The notes under the pieces were generated by a model. The model searched no databases and had not been told where the DNA came from. It worked only from the letters and a program-made list of their open reading frames with translations. A stretch of 46,507 nucleotides of DNA from Treponema sp. UBA1793 (lineage in GTDB: Bacteria > Spirochaetota > Spirochaetia > Treponematales > Treponemataceae): assembly GCA_002314445.1 (NCBI GenBank), contig DCFX01000049.1, positions 1 through 46,507 of the forward strand, in the 5' to 3' direction. Numbering within the stretch: position 1 is the stretch's first letter; each line of letters opens with the position of its first letter. Made by a program: the position numbers and the translations under genes. Shown here one piece after another: positions 9,367-17,671 of the stretch.

Positions 9367-12300
9367 CTATTCCTGTTTTATAATTCCGTTTATGTAATAC
9401 TCTTTTCCGTTGTTTTTCAGGACAAGATTCTGTATAGCAGGAACAGAGTCCGTTTCACACTTTATTCCGTATTCTTTATTATGAGTAATCTCCGCATCCT
9501 GAATTTTCAGAGTCCCGCCGAGAATGTGTATACCTGCTGTGCAGTCTGAAATGCAAACCTTTTCAAGCTGTATCCGGGATTCAGGCAGCATACTGATTCC
9601 CCGTTCCGCATTACTAATCTGTATTGCAGAGCCATTGACCGTTCCCGCAATCTTAAGGCCGTACCACTTTATTGAACTGTCATCCGACTGCAGTATCGAA
9701 GCAGCCGTACCGGCAATGAACAGGGTTCCGCCTTTCTCAACAGTTATTCCCCCGTCATATCTTTTCTTATTCTCATTCATAATTCCGCCAGCTGTCACGG
9801 TACAATCGTCAAGCGTCAGTTGTATATTTCCAGGAACCAGTACCGTTCCCGTCAGCTGCTGCGTATCAGTCCAATATTCGTTTACAAGCAGCGTTCCCTG
9901 TTGTGTATTTACCACCCGTATTTTTATATCCGCAGAAGAACTTTTCCCGTATCTGTCGGTGACGGTAAGTTTTCCGGTATAATTGCTTGTCTGCGCTTTT
10001 TCGGAGGATTGCATATAGCGTACGGACTTTTCAGTTCCGTCTCCCAGCACTTCTCCGCTGTTGTCTCCTCCCGTCCAGGAAAGAGCTTCAGTCCCGTTGC
10101 AGGGATCCCATATAAATGTAAGAGGATAATCTCCCGGAATATTTTCATCACCGTCGCTTACGGAAACAAGTTCAGTTATATTCTTACTATGACCGGGATT
10201 AACGACAAAAAGGTCATCTGCAGCCGTAATGAGTGGAGCCTTGTTATACCGCACGTAAATGACTTTACTTTTCGTTTCATTATCCTGAGTAAGCATCTCT
10301 ATATGGAGAGGGTATATCTTTCCCTCTTCATTTCCGCCGAAAGAAATCGTTCCGCTCATGTCTGTACTATATTGTGAATTTGAATTCTGCTCCCCAAACC
10401 AGTCGCTGTATACTTTCCACATAACGGCCTGATTTGTAATGAATTCGTATTCAAAAGAATTTGTATTGACGACATATACACTGACACTTCTGATATTCTG
10501 TTTTTCACCGCTCACATCGTCGGAAAATATGAGAGGTTTAAGACTGTTTTTTTCCTGCGACGAATTTATATTTATGATAATATCATCAGCGCGGGCGGCA
10601 AGAATAAAAGCAGATGCCGCATCTTCGGCTACATTATACAGTACATAAAAATCCACAGATGCATGATTCCCGTATGCATCGACAGCTGCAAGATAAGCTT
10701 CGTAAAGTCCTTCAGTTTTTTCCGACTTACTTGTATATATGGAGTCAGCAACAACAGACGGCAGCATACCGCTTACAGACGCAGCTTTTGAATGATACTG
10801 GCATACCGTTATTCCCCTCGGAATTGAAGAAGTCGTTTTACAAATAAGTTCTGTCCCGTCAAATGATACGTCAAACCAGGACGAGTCGGGCTTATTAACC
10901 CCACGGGCTATGATGATGCTCTTTGAATTTACAGAAATCTTTCCGCCTTCATCTTTTACGTACAGCAGTAACGTATATGTTCCCTGTTTAACATCCTGAA
11001 CATTTATTCCGGCTGTTCCGGCATTTTTTCCGCTTGAAAAGTTCCCGGACCATTCATATGCCGTTGTATATGTCTTATTCTTTATTTGAGCATCCGTCAG
11101 TGTCCCTGCCGCCAGACAGCAGTCGAATGATTCCGCCTGACATCCGGATTCCTGATCTGCTGCGGAAACAGAGATTTTCTGTATATTTCCGTCGAGAGAA
11201 CCATCAGAGGCGGTCCCCAGCAGGGTCCTGTAAGCATCCGTTCCTGTACTGAATGTGCCTGAATAAGAAATATCCTCTGCAGGAATTGCATCCTTATCAA
11301 TACAGATTGAAAACATCCACTCTGAAAAATTTCCTGCATTGTCCGCCACTTCCACAAAAACTGCATGACATCCATCATTCGATAAAGTACATGCATACTT
11401 TCCTGCATCTATTTCCGAAATGCGTATTTCTGCCGTGCCGCAATCTGTTGTAAAAGATTTTATATTTATTCCCGAAATTCCATCAGAAACAAGAATATAC
11501 ACACTCTCTTTGCACCATTTTCCTTCTACATAATCATTACCATCTTCATCCAGTAATTTTATGACTGGTGCGCTGTTGTCTATTTTTACAGGATATGTAT
11601 CCGAATAAAATGTTTTACCTGCACTGTTCTTTACCCGGAATTCAACTTTATAAGTACCGTCGCTGTCCACCGTCACAGAAGCAGAACTGCTTGATGCCGT
11701 ACTCCAGCTCGTACCGCCGTCTACAGAATACTGCCACGAGGAAGAATCAAGCCCGTTATTATCATCTTCCGAAGAAGCAAGAAAAGTCATACTTCTGAAA
11801 TAACCATCAGCAGTATACGTTCCCGAGCCTGTAGCCCCAACAGATATATGTATTGCAGAATCCAGAATTTTAAAACCTTCAGTTTCTGTCTGCGCCGGAT
11901 TCCCCGCATTATCCTGAATGCTGAACGACAGCGCATACTCTCCTGTGCGGTTGAATGTCAGATAATAATTGTTCGTGTCTGATTCAAAATAAAATTCATC
12001 CGAAGATTTCCATAAAGCACCGTCCATTGAAAGAAGAACTCCGGAATTATCCGGCTTAATATAATATGCGGTTCCGTTTTTTATTATTGTGAACGTATCG
12101 CTGTTTATTCCGGAACCAGCATCTGAAGCTGAAATTTCAATTGTTGTCTCTCCTGCATAACCGTATCCTCCGGAAGGAATTGTATCCTGACGGATATATA
12201 TTTCAGGTTTTATAGTGTCAAAATATACGGTATATGTGACATCGGTTTCGTTGCCCAGGTTATCGCTGGCAATAAAACAGAGCGTATGATTCTCATCAGC

Positions 12301-12894
12301 CTCATGTATGTCGACAATGCCGCTTGCAGAACATTCTCTATAACTTGAATCCTGTAGTCCCTTTACATTTTTCAAACCGCATCCTGCATCTGTAAAAGAA
12401 TACGAAATAGAGGCTGTCGTACCACTGCAATAAATTGAAGAACCGGAAATCCTGCAGTTACCCTGTTTATCGGTTATGGTACAGACAGGAGGATCATCAT
12501 CAAGAGGACAATCAAAAACTTCATTTATATCTCCACTAAATGAACTCATACTGGATTTAGGACCGACAGTCCCGGAATAACTGCCCTCTACGACATATTC
12601 AGTCTTGTTACTATTAATGAAACCCTCAAAAGTGATCGAAGAATCGAAGCTGCCATAAATATCATGCCCCTGAGCCTGCATAGAGATTTCTGCATTATTT
12701 AAACTGAAATCATCAATACTGCTGTGCCAGATCTTGTCATTACCATCATAAGTACGTTGTATATAATAATTTCCGCTGTTTACGGATAATGTACATATAT
12801 ATCCATTTCCGGACCTTATAACAGAATCTTCCTGCGAAAAGGAACCTACGCACATGACAGTCAGACAAAAACAGAACACTATTATTTTTTTCAC
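9367..12894 (-). CDS. Large secreted multi-Ig-domain protein with C-terminal beta-helix
   Basis: This 1175-residue protein begins at a GTG, with AAGG about 8 bases upstream. The N-terminus is a Sec signal peptide (MKKIIVFCFCLTVMCVGSFS, then QEDS). Several beta-sandwich segments of about 90-110 residues follow, with the recurring pattern of a Pro-rich linker (DTIKPEI, DNSAPVI) and a DNAGN-type ending, typical of bacterial Ig-like domains that stack into extracellular stalks. Residues about 1010-1170 look like a right-handed parallel beta-helix (short GG- and N-rich turns, ITVEKGGTLFIAG, IHILGGTLKIQDAEITHN). No enzymatic motif, transmembrane anchor or LPXTG signal is seen. It shares a domain style with the downstream RHS giant and is almost certainly cotranscribed with it, so a joint envelope or extracellular function is inferred. 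Specific function is unknown. Confidence 0.9.
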   Translation of the reverse strand: MKKIIVFCFCLTVMCVGSFSQEDSVIRSGNGYICTLSVNSGNYYIQRTYDGNDKIWHSSIDDFSLNNAEISMQAQGHDIYGSFDSSITFEGFINSNKTEYVVEGSYSGTVGPKSSMSSFSGDINEVFDCPLDDDPPVCTITDKQGNCRISGSSIYCSGTTASISYSFTDAGCGLKNVKGLQDSSYRECSASGIVDIHEADENHTLCFIASDNLGNETDVTYTVYFDTIKPEIYIRQDTIPSGGYGYAGETTIEISASDAGSGINSDTFTIIKNGTAYYIKPDNSGVLLSMDGALWKSSDEFYFESDTNNYYLTFNRTGEYALSFSIQDNAGNPAQTETEGFKILDSAIHISVGATGSGTYTADGYFRSMTFLASSEDDNNGLDSSSWQYSVDGGTSWSTASSSSASVTVDSDGTYKVEFRVKNSAGKTFYSDTYPVKIDNSAPVIKLLDEDGNDYVEGKWCKESVYILVSDGISGINIKSFTTDCGTAEIRISEIDAGKYACTLSNDGCHAVFVEVADNAGNFSEWMFSICIDKDAIPAEDISYSGTFSTGTDAYRTLLGTASDGSLDGNIQKISVSAADQESGCQAESFDCCLAAGTLTDAQIKNKTYTTAYEWSGNFSSGKNAGTAGINVQDVKQGTYTLLLYVKDEGGKISVNSKSIIIARGVNKPDSSWFDVSFDGTELICKTTSSIPRGITVCQYHSKAASVSGMLPSVVADSIYTSKSEKTEGLYEAYLAAVDAYGNHASVDFYVLYNVAEDAASAFILAARADDIIININSSQEKNSLKPLIFSDDVSGEKQNIRSVSVYVVNTNSFEYEFITNQAVMWKVYSDWFGEQNSNSQYSTDMSGTISFGGNEEGKIYPLHIEMLTQDNETKSKVIYVRYNKAPLITAADDLFVVNPGHSKNITELVSVSDGDENIPGDYPLTFIWDPCNGTEALSWTGGDNSGEVLGDGTEKSVRYMQSSEKAQTSNYTGKLTVTDRYGKSSSADIKIRVVNTQQGTLLVNEYWTDTQQLTGTVLVPGNIQLTLDDCTVTAGGIMNENKKRYDGGITVEKGGTLFIAGTAASILQSDDSSIKWYGLKIAGTVNGSAIQISNAERGISMLPESRIQLEKVCISDCTAGIHILGGTLKIQDAEITHNKEYGIKCETDSVPAIQNLVLKNNGKEYYINGIIKQE

Positions 12895-12935
12895 AATGGT
12901 ACCTTATATAATTATTATAATTTTATCTTAATTAC

Positions 12936-12964
12936 AGTATCAGTTAAAAAAATCCATTTGTCAA
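12936..12964 (-). promoter_or_regulatory. Sigma-70 promoter for the two-giant operon
   Basis: On the minus strand TTGACA (perfect -35) at 12964-12959 is followed after 17 bases by GATACT (4 of 6) at 12941-12936. The predicted start lies about 35 bases before the GTG at 12894, leaving a short AT-rich leader. No other promoter is evident for the two genes downstream. Confidence 0.65.
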
Positions 12965-12969
12965 CTATT

Positions 12970-13080
12970 TTACTTAGATGCCTTCATGAACACACGGCAT
13001 TCTCTGGCTGTAATCCTTCCGGTATCAGCTCCTCTGCCTCCTTCTTTACCTGCTGCAGTTGACGCAACAATAACTGTCTG
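12970..13080 (-). pseudogene. Possible decayed C-terminal coding fragment
   Basis: A 36-codon open stretch on the minus strand ends in TAA at 12972-12970 and is preceded in frame by TAG at 13083-13081. It has no start codon except an internal ATG five codons from the end. Its translation has a protein-like look (TVIVAST, then GGRGADTGRITARE). It lies between two divergent promoters, and the -35 box of the plus-strand promoter is inside it. It may be what remains of a gene whose body was lost. I do not recognise the family and chance is a real alternative. Confidence 0.25.
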
Positions 13081-13087
13081 CTATTAT
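13059..13087 (+). promoter_or_regulatory. Sigma-70 promoter for the nucleoside kinase gene
   Basis: TTGACG (5 of 6) at 13059-13064, a 17-base spacer, then TATTAT (5 of 6) at 13082-13087. Transcription should start near 13094, giving a leader of about 75 bases that holds the hairpin at 13133-13161. Confidence 0.6.
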
Positions 13088-13132
13088 TTTATTGAATTAT
13101 ATACAATTACATTCTGATAATGAGAGGTAAAA

Positions 13133-13161
13133 GGTACCCGGATATATACAATTCCGGTACC
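13133..13161 (+). promoter_or_regulatory. Leader hairpin just before the kinase start codon
   Basis: GGTACC-C-GGA (13133-13142) pairs with TCCGGTACC (13153-13161): nine pairs with one bulged C and a 10-base loop. It ends 7 bases before the ATG at 13169 and so occupies the usual Shine-Dalgarno position. The best ribosome site, GAGAGG, is upstream of it at 13122-13127. Folding would bring GAGAGG to an effective spacing of about 12 bases. Confidence 0.5.
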
Positions 13162-13168
13162 GATTAAT

Positions 13169-14830
13169 ATGCAGGAAAGTACATTATCGGTCTCTTTTCC
13201 GTCAGGAAAAACAGTTATAGTCCCTTACGGGACGCCAATTAACACGCTTTTGTCGAATTTCACGGAACGTGCAGAGCATATCCTTGCGGTACGCGTCAAT
13301 AACGAAGTGAATTCTCTTGATAAGCGACTGGAAATCAATTCAAATCTTGAACCGGTTCTTGACAGCAGCAAAGACGGTGCGCTCGTCTACCGCAGGTCGC
13401 TCTGCCTTATGCTTGCGGCTGCTGCACACAAACTGTACCCTCTGTCCCGTCTGCTCTGCGGCCACAGCCTTGGCTACGGATATTATTACACGCTTGAAAC
13501 GGGTAAGACTGTTGAAAAAGAGGAAATTACTGCGCTTGAAGCTGAAATGCGTTCTATAGTTATGAGCAATCTTCCTATCAATACGCAGTTTCTTTCGTAT
13601 GCAGAAGCTATCAGGCTTTTTGAAGGGCTGGGGCTTGCGGAAACACGCAGGCAGCTCAACTATTTCTGTCCGCCGCGGGTACGAATCAATTCGATAAACG
13701 GATTTTCCGATTTATACTTCGGGCCGCTCGTTCCGTCTACTGGCTTCCTCAAAATTTTTGATCTCATGCCGTACGGTAAGGGTTTTCTGCTCCGCTTCCC
13801 CAAATCGTCCGCTCCGGAATCGCTGCCGGCATTTGTCGATCAGCCGAAACTGTTCGAAATATACAGCCGTTACAAAGAATGGGGAAAGCGTATCGGCGTT
13901 ACGTCGGCAGCTTCCCTCAACAAGCTTATCAACGAGCGGAGAATAAATGACTTTGTGGAAATAACGGAACTTTTCCAGCAGAAACAGTTCGCTGACATTG
14001 CCGACAAAATCGCAAAAAGCGGCGAAGTGCGCGTCGTGCTCATTGCAGGACCGTCAAGCTCCGGCAAAACGACGTCGGCAAAAAAGCTTGCACTGGAGCT
14101 GGAGGCAATCGGCTATCAGCCTAAAGTGATAAGTCTTGACTGTTATTACGTAGGCAGGGATAGAAATCCGAAAGACGAAGATGGTAATTATGATTACGAA
14201 TGCCTTGAAGCGCTTGATATTTCCCTTATAAACGACAACCTGCTCGACTTATTCGCCGGAAGGGAAGTAACTATCCCGTCGTACAACTTTGCAAACGGCG
14301 AACGATATTATGAAGATAAAAACAAAATGCATCTTGATGCGAACGATATCCTCATCATGGAAGGAATACACGGACTGAACGACAAACTCACTCCGCGCAT
14401 CCAAAGCGGACTTAAGTTTAAGATTTATCTGTCGGCGCTGACGCAGCTTAACCTTGACGACCATAACCGTATTTCCACAAGCGACAACAGGCTTATACGG
14501 CGTATCGTACGCGATGCCCAGTTCCGCGGTAAAAGTGCTGCCAATACAATTTCAATGTGGCCGAGCGTTCAAAAGGGTGAGCAGGAACACATCTTTCCTT
14601 TCCAGAATAATGCGGACGCAATTCTCAACACGGCGCTTGATTATGAACTTGCCGTCCTGAAAGTGTATGCGGAACCCCTGCTCCGCTGCGTAAATCCTAT
14701 GCAGAAGGAATATTCCGAAGCATGCAGACTGCTGAGTTTTCTTAACAATTTTTCGCCGATTGCACCGACAGCCGTGCCGCCGCGTTCAATAATGAGGGAA
14801 TTTATAGGGGGAAGCGCTTTTCATTATTAA
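13169..14830 (+). CDS. TGS-domain uridine kinase-like nucleoside kinase
   Basis: A 553-residue protein of the fused nucleoside kinase family. Residues 1-65 form a TGS domain (LSVSFPSGKTVIVPYG), and about 80-200 resemble the threonyl-tRNA synthetase second additional domain. The C-terminal half is a phosphoribulokinase/uridine kinase-type P-loop kinase with Walker A GPSSSGKTT at 294-302. It also has the family's DCYY and YDYECLEALD segments and a MEGIHGLND segment. Members are presumed to phosphorylate a nucleoside, perhaps uridine, but substrate specificity is not established by sequence. Length fits the family. The start is the first in-frame ATG and lacks an adjacent Shine-Dalgarno; a leader hairpin may compensate. 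It is monocistronic and converges on fliJ 17 bases downstream, where only a weak AACGG/CCGTT stem is visible and no clear terminator. Confidence 0.88.
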   Translation: MQESTLSVSFPSGKTVIVPYGTPINTLLSNFTERAEHILAVRVNNEVNSLDKRLEINSNLEPVLDSSKDGALVYRRSLCLMLAAAAHKLYPLSRLLCGHSLGYGYYYTLETGKTVEKEEITALEAEMRSIVMSNLPINTQFLSYAEAIRLFEGLGLAETRRQLNYFCPPRVRINSINGFSDLYFGPLVPSTGFLKIFDLMPYGKGFLLRFPKSSAPESLPAFVDQPKLFEIYSRYKEWGKRIGVTSAASLNKLINERRINDFVEITELFQQKQFADIADKIAKSGEVRVVLIAGPSSSGKTTSAKKLALELEAIGYQPKVISLDCYYVGRDRNPKDEDGNYDYECLEALDISLINDNLLDLFAGREVTIPSYNFANGERYYEDKNKMHLDANDILIMEGIHGLNDKLTPRIQSGLKFKIYLSALTQLNLDDHNRISTSDNRLIRRIVRDAQFRGKSAANTISMWPSVQKGEQEHIFPFQNNADAILNTALDYELAVLKVYAEPLLRCVNPMQKEYSEACRLLSFLNNFSPIAPTAVPPRSIMREFIGGSAFHY

Positions 14831-14847
14831 AACGGAAATACGAGCCG

Positions 14848-15273
14848 TTATTTCAGAATGCGGAAAGTCGCAATATCGTCAGCGGCATTCTCTTCTTCTT
14901 TGTTCTCTTCTTCGTGATATTCGGCAAGCTGCCGCTCACGAAGTTTGTGGAGGGCTTCTGTTTTCTGCATTGCGTCCTGTAACGCTTTCCGTTTCTGTTC
15001 GGATACAAGCTTTGCTTCCGCCATCTGTTTCAGCAGGTACTCTTTCTGCTGGTCAAGCAGTATGTAAAAATTGTGGGCGGCATTTATAGCATTGAAGTCT
15101 GTCGAACCTTTCATCCTGTTTTTTACAAAAACACTCTGATGTCCGATGTCATCAAGTTTTGTCTGAATGGCATGCTCTACGGCCAGAGCCCTTCCCAGTT
15201 CCGTTTCCGCCTCATTCTGGAGGAATTCCCGGTATTTCATGACATCTTCAAGCTGAAAACTGAATTTCTTCAT
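14848..15273 (-). CDS. fliJ: Flagellar export chaperone FliJ
   Basis: A 141-residue, highly charged and almost wholly helical protein beginning MKKFSFQLEDVMKYREFL, a typical FliJ N-terminus, with heptad-like coiled coil throughout. In the flagellar type III export apparatus FliJ binds the FliI ATPase ring as a central stalk and handles export chaperones. I chose the ATG at 15273, four bases after the fliI stop. An upstream ATG at 15294 would add seven residues (MLRQTER) and overlap fliI, and is less like the family. It is the last gene of the flagellar operon, ending 17 bases from the convergent nucleoside kinase gene. Identification rests on position, size and the N-terminal motif, because FliJ sequences are poorly conserved. 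Confidence 0.85.
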   Translation of the reverse strand: MKKFSFQLEDVMKYREFLQNEAETELGRALAVEHAIQTKLDDIGHQSVFVKNRMKGSTDFNAINAAHNFYILLDQQKEYLLKQMAEAKLVSEQKRKALQDAMQKTEALHKLRERQLAEYHEEENKEEENAADDIATFRILK

Positions 15274-15277
15274 ACGT

Positions 15278-16690
15278 TCAGTCTGTCTGAGCATCGGTAA
15301 TCTGGGCCGTGCTCGGGATTTCCGCCGCGGGGTTTTCGATAAATTCTTCCTGCGGGATGTCTACGCCGGAAAGGTCGGCAATTTTTGCAAGCGTGTCTTC
15401 CATCGGGCATTTTTCGTATTCTTCCTGCTTCAAAAAAGCTTCAATTTCGCCATGTTTTTCGACCGCCTCGTCTATTTCCGGTGAATTTCCTTTCTGATAG
15501 ATACCGGTCGTAATCATCATCTCATTATTGGCATAGGTTGCCATAAGGGAACGTATTTTTCCGCACGCCTTTTGTGTCTGTTTCCCCGTCACCCGTTTTG
15601 AAAGACGGCTTATGGACTGCAGGACGTCTATTGCAGGATAATGGTATGATTGTGCGAGTTTTCTGTTAAGCACGATATGGCCGTCAAGCGTACCGCGTAC
15701 TTTGTCCGTAATCGGCTCGTTCATGTCGTCGCCGTCGACAAGTACTGTATAAAACGCTGTAATGGATCCTTTGTCGTTCGTACCAGCCCGTTCAAGAAGC
15801 TTCGGAATCATGTCGAATACGCTCGGCGGATATCCTTTCTGAGCCGGAGGTTCGCCGTTTGCAAGTCCTATCTCACGCTGAGCCTGGGCAAACCGCGTAA
15901 CGGAATCAAACATGAGCATGACATCCTTTCCCTGATCCCGGAAATATTCCGCAACAGCCGTCGTGACATACGCTGCCCTCAGACGGCATATTGACGGCTG
16001 GTCGCTTGTCGCCATGACGACGACTGAACGCTTAAGACCTTCGCTGCCGAGATCGCGCTTGATAAAATCAAGTACTTCACGGCCGCGTTCACCGATAAGT
16101 CCGATGACGTTTATATCGGCATTCGTGTTGCGTGCAATCATGCTTATAAGCGTTGATTTTCCGACGCCTGAGCCTGCAAAAATACCGAGCCGCTGCCCCT
16201 TGCCTACTGTAAGCAGTGAGTCTATTGCACGCACACCTGTAGTAATACGCCTGTCAACGGGAAGCCTTTTCATGGGATCGGGCGGAGAGGCTACGGCTGC
16301 ATAATATGCCTCGGGCACCACTTCACCAAGTCCGTCGCACGGTTTACCGGTAGCGTCAATTACGCGGCCGAGCAGAGACATGCCGACCGGCACGCGGAGC
16401 ACGCTCCCCGATGCGATGACCTCACATCCGACTTCAAGTCCTTTTGTGTCGCCGTATGCGGTCAGTTTTACCGTCGTTTTATCAAGCCCGACTACTTCTG
16501 CCATAAGACTTTTTCCGCCGGCAGGCAGCTTTATCGTGCACATTTCGCCTATCACGGAACGCGGTCCCCTGCTTTCTATTTCAAGGCCGTTAACTGCCGT
16601 TACCTGACCGACATACAGAATCGGATCGGCCTCTTCCGCTGCCGTGAGATACTTTGTAAAATTGAATTCCCCTGTATATGATGACCGCAT
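15278..16690 (-). CDS. fliI: Flagellum-specific ATPase FliI
   Basis: A 470-residue F1-beta-like ATPase that powers or gates flagellar protein export at the cytoplasmic base of the motor. Visible features are the N-terminal beta-barrel domain (VGQVTAVNGLEIES), Walker A GSGVGKST at residues 173-180, the catalytic-glutamate region GLIGERGREV, a Walker B-type strand VMLMFDSVTRFAQAQRE, and the arginine-finger-bearing C-terminal half. Length fits the family. The ATG is preceded by GGGTGG. The gene lies between fliH, its regulator, and fliJ, its stalk partner, the standard arrangement. A short acidic C-terminal tail (IPSTAQITDAQTD) is the only unusual part. Confidence 0.97.
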   Translation of the reverse strand: MRSSYTGEFNFTKYLTAAEEADPILYVGQVTAVNGLEIESRGPRSVIGEMCTIKLPAGGKSLMAEVVGLDKTTVKLTAYGDTKGLEVGCEVIASGSVLRVPVGMSLLGRVIDATGKPCDGLGEVVPEAYYAAVASPPDPMKRLPVDRRITTGVRAIDSLLTVGKGQRLGIFAGSGVGKSTLISMIARNTNADINVIGLIGERGREVLDFIKRDLGSEGLKRSVVVMATSDQPSICRLRAAYVTTAVAEYFRDQGKDVMLMFDSVTRFAQAQREIGLANGEPPAQKGYPPSVFDMIPKLLERAGTNDKGSITAFYTVLVDGDDMNEPITDKVRGTLDGHIVLNRKLAQSYHYPAIDVLQSISRLSKRVTGKQTQKACGKIRSLMATYANNEMMITTGIYQKGNSPEIDEAVEKHGEIEAFLKQEEYEKCPMEDTLAKIADLSGVDIPQEEFIENPAAEIPSTAQITDAQTD

Positions 16691-16713
16691 GATTCCACCC
16701 GCAATCTGCCGGA

Positions 16714-17649
16714 CTATGAATTATCCGGCGTAATGACATCGGACTTGGCAAGAGTCTTTACCGGAGATATCTCCATGATTTTGTTTTCAAGTTCCGTAAG
16801 CTGGCTCGAAATCCGCGCGTCTATTGCGCCGAAATCAGTTTCGACAATGCAGCCGCCTTTTTCGACGGAAGAATCTTCCACTACGGTGATTCCCTTGATA
16901 TTCTCGACCCGCTTGATAAATTCGTCTATATGTTCCGTTGTCAGTTTTACATCCTCGAGGTTTACGCGCAGCGTTACTTCGCCGCGGCCTTTCACCTTCT
17001 TAAGGGCGGCAAGCACATTGCTCATGATGACACTCTTCTGATTTTCAGATATTATCTTAACAACTTTTCTTGTCATCAGGATGACAAGTTCGACAATCTG
17101 TGTTTCCGTATCGCGGAGGATTTCTTCCCGGCGCTGCATGACGGCATCAAGTACTGTGTGCATGCGCTCAACCAGACGGTTAACTTCGTCCTCGCCGTCC
17201 CTGTATCCTTCGTCATGACCTTCTTCATAGCCTTTATTATGCGCATCAGACTCTACTTTCTGCTGCTGGACTTTTGCGTCCTGAATAAGCTGCTGTGCCT
17301 GTTCCTGTGCTTTCTTAATAATTTCCTGAGCTTTCTGCTGTGCATCGGTTTTTATGATGTTCGCCTGATCTGTCTGCCGTTTTACTTCTGCAAATGCCGC
17401 GTCTTCAGCTTTTTTCACGATTGCATCGGCTGAAGCCTGCGCTTCCTCAAGCATTTTCTGTTTTTCTATTTCCCAGTTTTTTTTGAATATTTCAGCTTCC
17501 CGCCGGAGATCGTCTGCTGTCGGCCCCTTAAACTCCGGGATATCGTCAACTTTCTCTTCTTCGGCAGGTGTAAAATCGTGAACAAGTTTGAGCATTACTT
17601 CGCCCTTTTGAGCTTTTATCTCGCCGGGGCGGAACACAGTCTTAGCCAT
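16714..17649 (-). CDS. fliH: Flagellar export ATPase regulator FliH
   Basis: A 311-residue protein with a long Glu/Lys/Gln-rich coiled coil (about residues 45-150), a glycine-containing stretch with GYEEGHDEGYRDGEDE-like repeats typical of FliH, and a C-terminal domain resembling the V/F-ATPase peripheral stalk E/delta subunit. FliH dimers bind the FliI N-terminus and link it to the C-ring. In spirochete motors FliH forms the spokes joining the export hub to the rotor (family knowledge). The ATG is preceded by GAGGAAG at a good distance. It lies 22 bases after fliG and 23 before fliI. Its length, greater than the roughly 230 residues of enteric FliH, matches spirochete members. Confidence 0.93.
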   Translation of the reverse strand: MAKTVFRPGEIKAQKGEVMLKLVHDFTPAEEEKVDDIPEFKGPTADDLRREAEIFKKNWEIEKQKMLEEAQASADAIVKKAEDAAFAEVKRQTDQANIIKTDAQQKAQEIIKKAQEQAQQLIQDAKVQQQKVESDAHNKGYEEGHDEGYRDGEDEVNRLVERMHTVLDAVMQRREEILRDTETQIVELVILMTRKVVKIISENQKSVIMSNVLAALKKVKGRGEVTLRVNLEDVKLTTEHIDEFIKRVENIKGITVVEDSSVEKGGCIVETDFGAIDARISSQLTELENKIMEISPVKTLAKSDVITPDNS

Positions 17650-17671
17650 TAGCTTCCTCTATACACTGGTA

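Noticed and set aside
8515..9549. 344-codon open frame on the plus strand
   Set aside because: It is opposite the N-terminus of the RHS giant and the end of its partner, has Ser/Pro/Phe-rich composition typical of antisense shadows, and no ribosome site or family resemblance.
12986..13117. 43-codon plus-strand frame starting MNTRHSLAVILPV
   Set aside because: It starts before the plus-strand promoter and has no ribosome site; it is antisense to the possible fragment described at 12970-13080. Too weak to call a gene.
14831..14870. Terminator between the nucleoside kinase gene and fliJ
   Set aside because: Only 5-bp stems (AACGG/CCGTT or GAAAT/ATTTC) are possible and there is no T-run.
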